Assembly: GCA_009845835.1 (NCBI GenBank)
Contig: VXYV01000106.1
Span: 62,001-126,000, forward strand
From: Gammaproteobacteria bacterium
Lineage (GTDB): Bacteria; Pseudomonadota; Gammaproteobacteria; Pseudomonadales; Azotimanducaceae
DNA length: 64,000 nucleotides
Reading direction: 5' to 3'
Below the pieces are notes generated by a model. That model was not told where the DNA came from and ran no database searches. It saw only the letters and a program-made list of their open reading frames with translations. The position numbers and the translations under genes are program-made. Shown in pieces: positions 27,003 to 36,395 of the stretch. Every line of letters starts with the position of its first letter. Position 1 is the stretch's first letter.

Positions 27003-27597
27003 ATGGGGCGCGACGAACTTCGAAATCGAGCAAATTGGCAACAGTTTTCGCTTTCTCTGTCTGTGGAAGCGGAACGAAATTTCTTTTCGGTCATGTCAGT
27101 GCTTTTACATGAATCTGAGTACAAAATTTTAGCGCGACCCAGGGGGTTTGTACACATCTACGAGAATTGGCCACTAGATCGGAGTTCGGAAGACCAGATC
27201 TATCTACAAACCGAAAAAACAATACCGACACGGTTTCATCCCAGATTACTTGATCGAAAACACTAGTTCTCATAAGAAAATATACATTGAGGTAAAACGA
27301 CGGGACGGTTGGGTCGAAGGCTTACCAAGAAGCGCTGGTAGAGGAAACGCGCATGAACGTCTCTGTAAATATTTTTCGCCTGGTCTAACTAGAATCATGA
27401 AAAAAGCGAGCAAAATCGAAGAATCTCTTCCATTTTGGATAGTTTTTGTAGGAAATATCACTCGGGACCCTTGTAGAGTACGAGAAATTACTTGCTGGTT
27501 TGGTCAATACCAAGAGAGTTTCTTCTTTTGGCGGAACAATGATCCCAAAGAACTTTGGGATCATTTCATTGAGAAGATATCTCCGTTATTGGATTGA
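27003..27597 (+). pseudogene. MunI-like restriction endonuclease, frameshifted in an A6 run
   Basis: Homologue of the type II endonuclease R.MunI, which cuts C^AATTG. The first part (MGRDELRNRANWQQ...) and the second (IENTSSHKKIYIEVKRRDGWVEG, SAGRGNAHER, LPFWIVF, ITRDPCRVREIT) match what I remember of R.MunI almost residue for residue, but lie in two frames. Removing one A from the A6 run at 27214-27219 joins them into about 197 codons, close to the 202 of R.MunI, with no stop. The catalytic Asp (IPDYLIEN) and the ExK (IEVKRR) are both downstream of the shift, so the protein as read is dead. Possible causes are mutation, phase variation or a sequencing error. The matching methylase is convergent and overlaps it by 37 bases. 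Confidence 0.85.
27214..27219 (+). other. A6 homopolymer at the frameshift site of the MunI-like endonuclease
   Basis: Six A within AACCGAAAAAACAATACC. Reading A5 restores a continuous frame through the catalytic region. This is the most likely position of the lesion because the protein alignment changes frame here. Confidence 0.6.
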
Positions 27598-28316
27598 GAT
27601 GACAGGAACTCTTCCAGTCCCCAAGAATCCCAACCTTCTCGACTACTACATGCAAACAATTCAATTTTAGATTGAGTAGGAAACATTTTTGTGATGCGTT
27701 CGCCAACTTCGTATGGTTTTTGGCTGTGTTCCGATCGCGGTGCTTCAACTAACTGTTTAATGTTTCTTGCTCCTCTTGGTTGTGGAATTCGTCCTTTTTT
27801 AAATAACAAACAAAGTTCACAATAGGACAATGTGTATTGTCCGGGATTATGATTCAACTTATTCCAGACAAACGCTACAGTTTTGTATTCGAAACCCCAC
27901 GCTGCTCCCAAGGAGATAGCTTGCTCAAGATGGGGATTTGTACTCCACATAAACAATAGAGCATCTTGTTCTGTGATGTCATTTACCCTTAACTTCTTGA
28001 GTTCTTTTGTGGGCAAGGTGGGATACTTGAAAGCAGCCGAACTTATAAAAATATCACGAGTCCAATCCGGATTTTCTTTCAAGGTCCCACTACGATCAAA
28101 TTGCATTTTGCCATTGTAATGCCAAGGTGGATCAGCGTATATCACGGCATATTTCTTCTTGGGTAGTTGTGGAAAAATTTCTGCTAGTGGATTTTCTATC
28201 AGTTTGTTATGAAACTTCTCGTTGTAGACTGTATAACTACTCATAGGTTGCACATGGAATGTTAGACATTGCTGAAGTCTGTAATTACTACGTTCAAATT
28301 CCACTATACATCTCAT
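27561..28316 (-). CDS. MT-A70-family DNA adenine methyltransferase (MunI-like)
   Basis: SAM-dependent N6-adenine methyltransferase of the MT-A70 fold, the class to which M.MunI belongs. 251 residues; an internal ATG at 28244 is an alternative start. The catalytic motif is YADPPW (DPPW at 62-65). LLFMWSTNPHLEQAI, VAFVWNKLNHNPGQYTLSYCELCLLFKKG and AHSQKPYEV-like residues (APRSEHSQKPYEVGERI) are typical. The frame is intact, unlike that of the convergent nuclease, so it would act as a solitary methylase if the nuclease is dead. Predicted target CAATTG, by analogy with MunI only. No control (C-protein) gene is seen. Confidence 0.85.
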   Translation of the reverse strand: MRCIVEFERSNYRLQQCLTFHVQPMSSYTVYNEKFHNKLIENPLAEIFPQLPKKKYAVIYADPPWHYNGKMQFDRSGTLKENPDWTRDIFISSAAFKYPTLPTKELKKLRVNDITEQDALLFMWSTNPHLEQAISLGAAWGFEYKTVAFVWNKLNHNPGQYTLSYCELCLLFKKGRIPQPRGARNIKQLVEAPRSEHSQKPYEVGERITKMFPTQSKIELFACSSREGWDSWGLEEFLSSQSNNGDIFSMK

Positions 28317-28504
28317 TTCGTGTTTGAAACAAATTCTTCATAGTACAAGAAAATAAGAACCAAATAATTGGATTAATTTGTCGAACAGAAATTTTAAGAT
28401 CTCGATGTATTGAGTTTTTAACATTTGCAATTATTATAAACTTACACCACCTGACTTTGTAGCCTAGACAACACCAGAGACAACCCATGTCTGGAACGAT
28501 TTTC

Positions 28505-29413
28505 CTAAAGCATATGTCCTAGGTGCAGTGCAGTGGATCGTGCAAGTGCGTCCAAAGCATAACCGCCTTCCAACGTCGACACTACTCTTCCTTCTGCAAA
28601 TTGGTGCGAAAGGTCTACAATCAACTTTGTTATCCACTGAAAATCTTCGTCGGCGAGATTGAGATTTGCCAGAGGATCTTCTCGGTGCCCATCGAACCCA
28701 GCCGATACTAAAAAGAGTTGCGGTTTATGTTCTTCAATTGGTCGTAACCATGTTTCTTCAATAGCGTTGCGAAATTTAAGACTACTTGTACCGGCCTCCA
28801 ATCTAGTGTTGATTAAATTCACGTCTTCAAGATCTAGATGCCTGTATGGGTAAAACGGATATTCGTAACTTGAACATACAAGAATCTCCGGTCTACCTGC
28901 AAAGATTTCGACGGTACCATTGCAGTGATGTGCATCAAAGTCAAGAATTGCTACTCGATCGACAAATTTCAGGGCGTACTCGGCGGCGATCGCAATACTA
29001 TTAAAAAAACAAAACCCCATGAGTTGTGCTCGTTCTGCATGATGTCCTGGGGGGCGTACGAGGCAAAACCCGCGTTTATGTGATCCAGTTAAGCTCTCCT
29101 TAACCGCGGAAACTACTGCACCACTTGCTCGCATTGCTGCTTGTAGTGTGGTCGGCCCCATCCCGGTGTCCGCATCTAACCGAATCAATCCTTCTTCGGG
29201 GACTAGTTGCTGCAATGCAGCAACATAATTAGATTCATGTACTTTCAGAATCAACTCGTCTGACGGAAGATCTGGTGAAAACATAGAAACTTCACCTAAC
29301 AGTCCGATCTCATCAAAATGTTCCAATACCTTCTTGATCCGAATACCCGCCTCCGGATGTCCTAGCGGGACTTCATGTTTTACGAAGTCGTCGTGTGTAA
29401 ATAACGCTGTCAA
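28505..29413 (-). CDS. histone deacetylase-family metal hydrolase (AcuC/AphA-like)
   Basis: Zinc-dependent amidohydrolase of the arginase/deacetylase fold. Bacterial members remove acetyl groups from lysines, polyamines or other amides. 302 residues, TTG start. The signature residues are present: LVRPPGHHAE with the catalytic His pair, GFCFFNSIAIAAEYAL, ILDFDAHHCNGT with metal-binding Asp and His, and LVSAGFDGHREDPL with the third metal ligand; STLEGGYA follows near the C-terminus. It lies alone between the MunI-like methylase and the opp operon. The physiological substrate is not evident from context. Confidence 0.92.
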   Translation of the reverse strand: MTALFTHDDFVKHEVPLGHPEAGIRIKKVLEHFDEIGLLGEVSMFSPDLPSDELILKVHESNYVAALQQLVPEEGLIRLDADTGMGPTTLQAAMRASGAVVSAVKESLTGSHKRGFCLVRPPGHHAERAQLMGFCFFNSIAIAAEYALKFVDRVAILDFDAHHCNGTVEIFAGRPEILVCSSYEYPFYPYRHLDLEDVNLINTRLEAGTSSLKFRNAIEETWLRPIEEHKPQLFLVSAGFDGHREDPLANLNLADEDFQWITKLIVDLSHQFAEGRVVSTLEGGYALDALARSTALHLGHML

Positions 29414-29506
29414 GACTAATTTCTGCTCTGAATCAATGAACCAATAATTAAAGTCTGTGGGATTTTAATTTCGACTCCGGACACCTAAATTACCACTCTT
29501 CCAAAA

Positions 29507-29522
29507 AGTAATCATAATTACT
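29507..29522. promoter_or_regulatory. operator-like inverted repeat upstream of oppA
   Basis: AGTAAT-CATA-ATTACT, a 6-4-6 inverted repeat about 88 bases before the oppA ATG in the gap between the deacetylase and opp genes. A candidate regulator site only. Confidence 0.3.
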
Positions 29523-29609
29523 GCATTCGAGTGGCTGTGTACGACGTGACACGACTCTTTATCTTGTTTTGAGTGTTCACAGTTACAATGCTAGCTTAGG
29601 AGGAGAGTC

Positions 29610-31316
29610 ATGACAAATACCGAAAGTCATATTCAAAACACCGATACACGAGGGTCAGGCCTACAACTCGCTAAGATTGCTCTTGTAGCTATCGTATTTC
29701 TCGTGGTGTTAACACTCTCTCTCGGATGGTTGAATGCGATGCTACCGTCCGGGTCAGTTGCTAAACATGCGATTGATATCGAAAACAACTCGATTAGTCT
29801 AGCCATCACGCAAGAACCACCCCAAATGAACTCGATGCGCACAACTGACGCAGTCTCGGGAATGTTACTTGGGCATGTCAAAGAAGGTTTAATTCGGCAT
29901 GGACCCGACAATCAACTGATTCCGGGTATCGCGAAATCGTGGGAACTGAATGAACTGGGTGGTACATTTCATCTACGCCATGACGCTTATTGGAGTAATG
30001 GAACCAGAGTTACTGCGCATGACTTCGTGTTTGCTTGGCAAACCGCGCTGAAACCCGCCACTGCATCTCCCTATTCATTTATTCTCTACCCGCTAAAAAA
30101 CGCCCAAGAAATCAACAAAGGAGAACTCGAAGCCGAAACTTTAGGAGCGGTAGCTGTTGACGACTTTACATTAGAAGTTTCACTAGCTCGACCTGCACCC
30201 CATTTGTTAGCGTTATTCGCATTCTTTACCTATTTGCCAGTAAACCAAGAGTTCTATGAATCGACCGATGGGAATTACGGTTCAGATGCCGACATGATGA
30301 TCTACAACGGACCGTTCAAAATTACAAGTTGGCTGCATGCGCGCAGCTTAAGACTCGAAAAGAACGAGTATTACTGGGCTTCAGAAAGAACTAAGCTCGA
30401 TGCGATTGATTTCCCGCACATCGTCTCGGATCCGAACACTACTCTAAACCTCTTCGCCACCAACAAAATTGCTTTAGCAGGACTAGATTTACAAAACATT
30501 CAAAGAGCACTCAATAATCGCTGGGATATCAAGGATCACATTGACGGATCAGTCTTTTATCTAGCTTTTAATTTACGTGAAGACCGAATAACTTCTAACC
30601 GTAATCTACGCAAAGCCATTCAAATGGTAACCGATCCTCAGGAGCTTGTCTATAAGGTTTACCGTATCCCAGGCAACATTCCTGGAGCTTCAATCTTTCC
30701 GGTTTGGCTTAAAGGAGTCAATGGTATGTTTCGCGACGAGTTCCCAGCACCTACCCATACCCCCGACGTCGGGCTGGCACTCGAGTATCTCGAAGCCGCA
30801 AAAAGTGAACTAGGAGTAGACAATATCCCTCCCCTAGTGTTTCTTACTGGTGATTCACCAACTTCAGATAAACAAGCGCAATACTACCAAAATCTGTTTA
30901 AGGAAACTCTTGACATCGACATCAAGATCGATAAACAAATATTCAAACAACGGTTAGCCAAATCTAAAGCCGGCGAATTCGACATCGTCGCTAGTGGTTG
31001 GGGGCCTGACTATGACGATGTCCTAACTTTTGGAGACTTGTTTGCATCTTGGAACGATAACAATCGCGGAAAGTTTCGCAATGAAGAATTGGACAATGCA
31101 GTGCGAATTGCCGAAAACTCGCTCGACCAACAAGAACGGATGGAAGCGATGGATGTCGTGCAACGCGTCTTGTACGAAGAAGCACCGATAATCGTGGAAA
31201 TGGAAAGGGGTAGTGTTTACGTTATTGACGAACGATTGAAAGGAGTGAGCCGGCGATCAGTCGGTATCGATCCCGACTATACACGCGCCTACATCGGCGA
31301 CGATTCAGGTGAATAA
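29610..31316 (+). CDS. oppA: oligopeptide ABC transporter substrate-binding protein
   Basis: Extracytoplasmic solute receptor (SBP family 5) that delivers peptides to the OppBC channel. 568 residues with a strong GGAGGAGAG ribosome-binding sequence. The N-terminus has about 22 polar residues and then a membrane segment (LAKIALVAIVFLVVLTLSLG) without a lipobox cysteine, so it is probably anchored or secreted by signal peptidase I. Family landmarks: LGHVKEGLIRHGPDNQLIPGIA-type start of the mature domain, DAYWSNGTRVTAHDFVFAWQ, YNGPFKITSW and LRKAIQMVTDPQELV. It opens a five-gene operon: oppB starts nine bases downstream. Confidence 0.93.
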   Translation: MTNTESHIQNTDTRGSGLQLAKIALVAIVFLVVLTLSLGWLNAMLPSGSVAKHAIDIENNSISLAITQEPPQMNSMRTTDAVSGMLLGHVKEGLIRHGPDNQLIPGIAKSWELNELGGTFHLRHDAYWSNGTRVTAHDFVFAWQTALKPATASPYSFILYPLKNAQEINKGELEAETLGAVAVDDFTLEVSLARPAPHLLALFAFFTYLPVNQEFYESTDGNYGSDADMMIYNGPFKITSWLHARSLRLEKNEYYWASERTKLDAIDFPHIVSDPNTTLNLFATNKIALAGLDLQNIQRALNNRWDIKDHIDGSVFYLAFNLREDRITSNRNLRKAIQMVTDPQELVYKVYRIPGNIPGASIFPVWLKGVNGMFRDEFPAPTHTPDVGLALEYLEAAKSELGVDNIPPLVFLTGDSPTSDKQAQYYQNLFKETLDIDIKIDKQIFKQRLAKSKAGEFDIVASGWGPDYDDVLTFGDLFASWNDNNRGKFRNEELDNAVRIAENSLDQQERMEAMDVVQRVLYEEAPIIVEMERGSVYVIDERLKGVSRRSVGIDPDYTRAYIGDDSGE

Positions 31317-31325
31317 TTCACTTTA

Positions 31326-32264
31326 ATGAAAACTCTTCGCTACGTCGGTTACCGCTTACTTCAAGGTTTAATCACCGTGTGGTTTATCGCGACGGTGACT
31401 TTTTTTGTCATGCACTTCTCACCGGGCAATCCACTCGCTCAAGAAAAAGCAGTCTCCGAAGAGATCATGGAAAACCTGAAAGCTAATCTTGGTCTCGATA
31501 AACCAGTCTTAACCCAATACCTCATCTATATGAAGAACATGGCTCTGTTCGACTTTGGCTGGTCGTTTCAACATGAAAATCGAAAGGTTAACGACATCAT
31601 TCTGGAACACTTTCCCATTTCAGCTATTTTGGGTATTCTCGCGATAACTTTTGCTGGATTAGGTGGAATTTTGTGGGGGGCACTCACGGCACTTTATCGG
31701 AATCGCTGGCCCGATATTGTCATTATGTTGCTAGTGATTTTGGGTATATCGGTTCCGTCTTTCGTGTTTGCGACGGTAGGTCAACTCATGCTGGTTATAT
31801 CAAACAAATCGGCGGGCCTTGAGTTACTACCCGTTGCTGGATGGGGGACCGTCTACCACATGTTGATTCCGGCGCTCGTTTTAGGACTCGGAACCATGGC
31901 TTTTCTTGTTCGGCTCATGCGCACATCAATGTTAGAAATTGTCAATGCTGACTATATTCGAACCGCGCGCTCGAAAGGTGTCCCACTTGCACAAATCTTC
32001 TCACGACATCAGTTAAGAAATGCGATTCTTCCCGTACTCACCATTCTTGGTCCGTCGGTTGCAGCAATCACGACTGGCGGTTTTGTGGTGGAAAATGTGT
32101 TTGCCATACCAGGTCTAGGTCAGTACTTTGTACAAGCGGTACAACAAAGTGACTATGGTGTAATCATGGGGACGACCGTGTTCTACGGAGCATTTCTCGT
32201 TCTCATGGTAATAGTCGTCGACCTCCTTTATGCAGTCGTAGACCCTAGGGTGAGACTTGAATGA
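31326..32264 (+). CDS. oppB: oligopeptide ABC transporter permease OppB
   Basis: Inner-membrane permease of the dipeptide/oligopeptide ABC family. 312 residues with six hydrophobic segments beginning at YRLLQGLITVWFIATVTFFV. The OppB features are FSPGNPLAQEKAVSEE after the first segment, and near the end the EAA loop (YIRTARSKGVPLAQIFSRHQLRNAILPVLTI) and VVENVFAIPGLGQYFVQA. The stop overlaps the start of oppC by four bases. Confidence 0.94.
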   Translation: MKTLRYVGYRLLQGLITVWFIATVTFFVMHFSPGNPLAQEKAVSEEIMENLKANLGLDKPVLTQYLIYMKNMALFDFGWSFQHENRKVNDIILEHFPISAILGILAITFAGLGGILWGALTALYRNRWPDIVIMLLVILGISVPSFVFATVGQLMLVISNKSAGLELLPVAGWGTVYHMLIPALVLGLGTMAFLVRLMRTSMLEIVNADYIRTARSKGVPLAQIFSRHQLRNAILPVLTILGPSVAAITTGGFVVENVFAIPGLGQYFVQAVQQSDYGVIMGTTVFYGAFLVLMVIVVDLLYAVVDPRVRLE

Positions 32265-33631
32265 GCGAACTGTCATTCAATAAAGTTGACGTTCAACTCG
32301 ATATCGAACAAAGCTCACGACCATCTCTTTCGTATTGGCAAGATGCCTGGCGCCGTCTTTGTGCGAACAAACGGGCAATGTGGTCGTTATACACACTCAT
32401 ATTCATGTTTTTATTCGCCTTCCTCGGCCCTCAAATTTATCGTGTCGACCCCGCCGACCAGAATCGCGATTGGGTCTCTAAACCACCTTGGGCTTCAAGT
32501 AGTACCTTTCAATTGCAGCTCAGTGTGTGGCCAGGTGTACAAGGTCAACTTCCGAATGCAAATGAATCTCACACTGCACCAAAAGCGATCGAACTTCATG
32601 GGACCGCAACGACACAGTCAGTACGACTTTCTTGGGATGCCATACCGAACGCAACAAACTATCGAATTTACCGAAATGTCTTTCCTGCAGAAGAGGGACG
32701 GCCACTTGGCCTTCCATTATGGACGACCAAAGGGCAACTAGCAGTAAGTTTTGAAGATATATTGGATCTTACAGCACGTACTTATTGGTACACGATCGTA
32801 CCAATTGATGCTAGCGGATCGGAAATGTCGCGCGGTACAACCAAAGAAGTTGAAGTTTTATTCGTTCAGGACGCGGTCAGACAAAACCTCATTCCCGACG
32901 ATGTAGAAGTCATTGAACTAGAAGCTGGAGCTGTACCGTTTTACCCCTTAGGTACAGACTATCTTGGTAGAGATATGCTCGCTCGACTCATGAAAGGAGC
33001 TGAGATTTCCTTGTTAATCGGGATCATTGCTCCGTTGTTTTTCGTCATTGGAGGAGTGATCTACGGAAGTATTTCGGGATTCTTTGGTGGAGTAGTCGAC
33101 AATGTCATGATGCGCTTTGCTGATTTCGTTATTGCACTACCTTTCTTACTCTTCATGATCCTATTTCGGTTTGTGTTTGATATCCAAAGTGGAGAAAGTG
33201 GGATAATCGCCATGGTGATTGCTCTAATTGTCCTTAGCTGGCCCGGTACGGCCAGATTAGTCCGTGGTGAAATTCTGAAGATTCGCGAACAGGGATATGT
33301 CGAAGCTTCGCGACTACTAGGAACGGGAACCGGACGACTAATCATGCGACACATGATCCCAAACACCCTGGGAGTAGTGCTAGTAACCTTTACCTTTGCC
33401 GTACCGAGTACGATCTTTACTGAAGCATTCTTGTCATTTATTGGAATGGGGGTAGTCCCTCCGACGCCATCCTGGGGGTCAATGTGTAACGACGGGATTA
33501 GAACGATGGAAATCACACCACATGAATTATTGTTTCCCGCATTGTTTATCAGTGTGACCGTGCTAGCGTTCAATTTATTGGGCGATGGCTTGCGGGATGC
33601 TTTAGATGCTCGTATGCGAGCTACAGAATAA
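32261..33631 (+). CDS. oppC: oligopeptide ABC transporter permease OppC with inserted fibronectin-III-like domain
   Basis: Second permease of the peptide transporter. At 456 residues it is about 150 longer than usual. The first membrane segment is at about 42-60 (WSLYTLIFMFLFAFLGPQIY). The ordinary OppC sequence resumes at about residue 228 with FYPLGTDYLGRDMLARLMKGAEISLLIG, and the EAA loop (YVEASRLLGTGTGRLIMRHMIPN) and FLSFIGMGVVPPTPSWG follow. The insert (about 107-202) reads like a fibronectin type III domain: APKAIELHGTATTQSVRLSW, then ATNYRIYRN and YWYTIVPIDASG. It would face the periplasm between the first and second membrane segments. Role unknown; contact with the receptor or cell wall is possible. 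Confidence 0.92.
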   Translation: MSELSFNKVDVQLDIEQSSRPSLSYWQDAWRRLCANKRAMWSLYTLIFMFLFAFLGPQIYRVDPADQNRDWVSKPPWASSSTFQLQLSVWPGVQGQLPNANESHTAPKAIELHGTATTQSVRLSWDAIPNATNYRIYRNVFPAEEGRPLGLPLWTTKGQLAVSFEDILDLTARTYWYTIVPIDASGSEMSRGTTKEVEVLFVQDAVRQNLIPDDVEVIELEAGAVPFYPLGTDYLGRDMLARLMKGAEISLLIGIIAPLFFVIGGVIYGSISGFFGGVVDNVMMRFADFVIALPFLLFMILFRFVFDIQSGESGIIAMVIALIVLSWPGTARLVRGEILKIREQGYVEASRLLGTGTGRLIMRHMIPNTLGVVLVTFTFAVPSTIFTEAFLSFIGMGVVPPTPSWGSMCNDGIRTMEITPHELLFPALFISVTVLAFNLLGDGLRDALDARMRATE

Positions 33632-33636
33632 TTTCC

Positions 33637-34641
33637 ATGGCATTACTAGAAGTTTCCAATTTACAAGTAGAGTTTACTACCTTCGGTGGTATTGTGCATG
33701 CTGTTCGTGGTGCTTCATTTCATGTCGACAGAGGCGAAACGTTGGCGATTGTCGGGGAATCCGGTTGTGGGAAATCGGTAGCTGTGCAAAGTCTACTTGG
33801 ACTCATTCCTATGCCACCAGGGCGTATTACCAAAGGTAGTGCAACCTTCGATGGATATGATATTCTGACGTCACGGTTTATCGATAAGAAAGATATTCGT
33901 GGCAATATGGTCGGAATGATTTTCCAAGATCCCATGACCTCATTGAATCCCACTATGACAATCGGCGATCAAATCGCCGAACCGTTACAACTGCATCGGT
34001 CTATGTCTAAAGGAAAAGCGCACGATCGAGCTATCGAACTTTTAGAAATGACTAGGATTCCAGAGGCAGCTAAACGGGCTAAACAGTATCCGTTTGAGTT
34101 TTCAGGTGGTATGCTACAACGGGCGATGATTGCGATGGCTCTAGCATGTGGACCGAGTTTACTCATCGCCGACGAACCGACTACTGCGCTCGACGTTACG
34201 ATTCAAGCGCAAATTCTCGATCTCGTTGCAGATCTACAAAAAGAACATTCCATGGCTTTGATCTTGATCACTCATGACCTCGGAGTGGTTGCGCGTATGG
34301 CCAATCGAGTAGCAGTCATGTATGCCGGTGAAATCCTAGAGTCTGGAACAGTCGATGATATTTTCTATCGGTCTTCGCATCCCTATACGATTGGTTTAAT
34401 TGGTGCCATGCCGACTAACCGCAAAGAGGTGAATCAAGAGTTGCTACCAATCCCAGGGAGTCCACCCGATCTGTTTTCGCCTCCGGTTGGTTGCGGATAT
34501 TCACCTCGCTGTCCGTACGCCATGGAAGCTTGTCTTGACAATCGCCCCACATCCTTTGAAATGTCAAACACACACTATGCGAAGTGTTGGTTACATCACG
34601 CAGAATGTGATGTAAGAATCGAAGAGATTCATACCGTATGA
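33637..34641 (+). CDS. oppD: oligopeptide ABC transporter ATPase OppD
   Basis: First of two ATPases energising the peptide transporter. 334 residues, starting five bases after oppC. Walker A is GESGCGKS, the ABC signature is FSGGMLQRAMIAMALA and Walker B is LLIADEPTTALDVT, all intact. The C-terminal oligopeptide-family extension with PGSPPDLFSPPVGCGYSPRC and clustered cysteines (CPYAMEAC) is present; in relatives it can bind a 4Fe-4S cluster. The stop overlaps oppF by four bases. Confidence 0.95.
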   Translation: MALLEVSNLQVEFTTFGGIVHAVRGASFHVDRGETLAIVGESGCGKSVAVQSLLGLIPMPPGRITKGSATFDGYDILTSRFIDKKDIRGNMVGMIFQDPMTSLNPTMTIGDQIAEPLQLHRSMSKGKAHDRAIELLEMTRIPEAAKRAKQYPFEFSGGMLQRAMIAMALACGPSLLIADEPTTALDVTIQAQILDLVADLQKEHSMALILITHDLGVVARMANRVAVMYAGEILESGTVDDIFYRSSHPYTIGLIGAMPTNRKEVNQELLPIPGSPPDLFSPPVGCGYSPRCPYAMEACLDNRPTSFEMSNTHYAKCWLHHAECDVRIEEIHTV

Positions 34642-35636
34642 ACGAACCATTACTTCGAGTTCAGAATTTAACGAAGCATTTTCCTATCGGGTTTCGACAA
34701 ACCGTCCATGCAGTTGACGATGTTTCACTTGAAGTGTATGAGAAAGAAATCGTCGGACTAGTTGGAGAAAGTGGTTCCGGTAAATCTACCTTAGGAAAGA
34801 CGATTATTGGGTTGCACGATAAAACTAGTGGTACAGTAATCTTTGATGGTAATGAGTTACCAACTTGGTACTCGCCGGTGCATTTTCGCCGATATGCAAG
34901 TCGAATGCAGATGATTTTCCAGGACCCCTATTCCTCGTTGAATCCTCGCATGACTGTTGGAGAAATCATCGGAGAAGGTCTGAAACTTCACACGGATAAT
35001 ACAGCTTCTGAAATTCGCGATCAAACTGCTGAGTGGTTGAAAAAAGTTGGCCTCAACGCCGATCATATGTCACGATATCCACATGAATTTTCTGGTGGCC
35101 AAAGACAACGAATTGGAATTGCCCGAGCACTGATACTTAAGCCAGACTTTGTGATTTGCGACGAACCAATTTCAGCTTTAGATGTATCTGTTCAAGCGCA
35201 GGTCGTAAATCTATTAGGTGAACTCAAAGACTCAATGGGATTGACTCTCCTATTCATTGCTCATGATCTTTCGATGGTGCGTTATGTTTCTGATCGAATT
35301 GCTGTGATGTACTTGGGATCATTGATCGAGTTAGGCAAGGCTAACGATGTCTTTTTTCAGCCAAAACATCCCTATACCGAGGTTTTAGTCGGTTCTAATC
35401 CAGAACCCGATCCCGAGCATGAGCGCACACGCACTTCGACGGAAATTCGTGGGGAGATTCCTTCGCCGATCAATATCAAACCTGGATGTAGATTTGTCGA
35501 GCGTTGCCCACACGTAATGCCGGTCTGTCGAACTACCACACCGACTCTACAGCCTCTTGAAGAGTCGGCGGAAAGGTTTGTGGCGTGCCATCTGTATCAC
35601 GAAGTCGAAGAAGAGTCGGTAGCCGCTGTCGCTTAA
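34638..35636 (+). CDS. oppF: oligopeptide ABC transporter ATPase OppF
   Basis: Second ATPase of the transporter, 332 residues. Walker A is GESGSGKST, the signature motif is FSGGQRQRIGIARAL and Walker B is FVICDEPISALDVS. MQMIFQDPYSSLNPRMTVGEII is the usual Q-loop region of OppF. The C-terminal Cys stretch (GCRFVERCPHVMPVC) is conserved. Last gene of the opp operon; a weak terminator hairpin follows its stop. Confidence 0.95.
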   Translation: MNEPLLRVQNLTKHFPIGFRQTVHAVDDVSLEVYEKEIVGLVGESGSGKSTLGKTIIGLHDKTSGTVIFDGNELPTWYSPVHFRRYASRMQMIFQDPYSSLNPRMTVGEIIGEGLKLHTDNTASEIRDQTAEWLKKVGLNADHMSRYPHEFSGGQRQRIGIARALILKPDFVICDEPISALDVSVQAQVVNLLGELKDSMGLTLLFIAHDLSMVRYVSDRIAVMYLGSLIELGKANDVFFQPKHPYTEVLVGSNPEPDPEHERTRTSTEIRGEIPSPINIKPGCRFVERCPHVMPVCRTTTPTLQPLEESAERFVACHLYHEVEEESVAAVA

Positions 35637-35639
35637 TCA

Positions 35640-35663
35640 CAACCAAATCTGGTTGATTCTTTT
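35640..35663 (+). terminator. weak intrinsic terminator after opp operon
   Basis: CAACCA-AATC-TGGTTG followed by ATTCTTTT, beginning three bases after the oppF stop. The stem is only six base pairs, so confidence is modest. The remaining bases up to 35903 show no other recognisable feature. Confidence 0.45.
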
Positions 35664-35903
35664 AACAGGCATTGAAATTTCAAAACTCAATTTTGAAAAC
35701 CTAATTTCTAGGTACACTGCGGAAAATTTCCCAAACGGAAGAATCCTCCTTTCAGTAATCATTGAACTGATTCTGGGTAGATAAGACTTGAGTCAAGAAC
35801 CTGTGTTGACTGAGATAGAGGGAATGAAACCGACGAGGACTTCCCCTTTTGCGATGAATTTATGGGAGTTTAGGTCAGAAAATTTCTATGAATCCTAACT
35901 TAA

Positions 35904-36395
35904 ATGAGTTACTTTATAGGTAGTTTTGTCCCAAAACCAACCGCCGACATTTTTTGGAAGAACCGTCCTTTGATCGACATAGTACGCTGGGTGAAATCAG
36001 AACGTTATCACATCACCTTCAGGTACTTTGATGAGCTAAATGCAGGCGAATTATCAACGGTATTGGATCTGACCGAAAAATTTGCAAACCAGTTTCCAAT
36101 TCGGTGTCAAACCAATATGTACAGCGGATTCCCATCAAGCCAACGTGCAAGAGTGATTATCGTCCCTCTCGTCCTAGAGGAGTTCTCGTTACCTTCTGAA
36201 CTTCGTACAAAGAAACCTTTTGTACCGCACGTTACAGTGGGTTATGCCAGACAAGGACGAGTAACCGTACCTCAACACCCTGTTCAATCATCGTTCATAC
36301 TCGAAAAACCAGTATTAGTACATTCAGAAAAGGGGACGTACACCTTGGTCAGAGAAAAGGTGGCGAACTCCAATTGTGTAACTAAAAATAGTTAA
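35904..36395 (+). CDS. thpR: 2'-5' RNA ligase / RNA 2',3'-cyclic phosphodiesterase (2H family)
   Basis: Member of the LigT-like 2H phosphoesterase family, which opens 2',3'-cyclic phosphates on RNA. 163 residues, slightly short for the family. The two HxT motifs are YHITFRYF near residue 37 and FVPHVTVGYAR near residue 118, both intact. No clear Shine-Dalgarno sequence is visible before the ATG. It is convergent with the diiron-enzyme gene; their stops overlap by four bases. Confidence 0.82.
   Translation: MSYFIGSFVPKPTADIFWKNRPLIDIVRWVKSERYHITFRYFDELNAGELSTVLDLTEKFANQFPIRCQTNMYSGFPSSQRARVIIVPLVLEEFSLPSELRTKKPFVPHVTVGYARQGRVTVPQHPVQSSFILEKPVLVHSEKGTYTLVREKVANSNCVTKNS

Noticed and set aside
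28294..28488. 64-codon reverse frame upstream of the MunI-like methylase, considered as a C (control) protein
   Set aside because: No helix-turn-helix pattern, poor composition and overlap with the methylase start.
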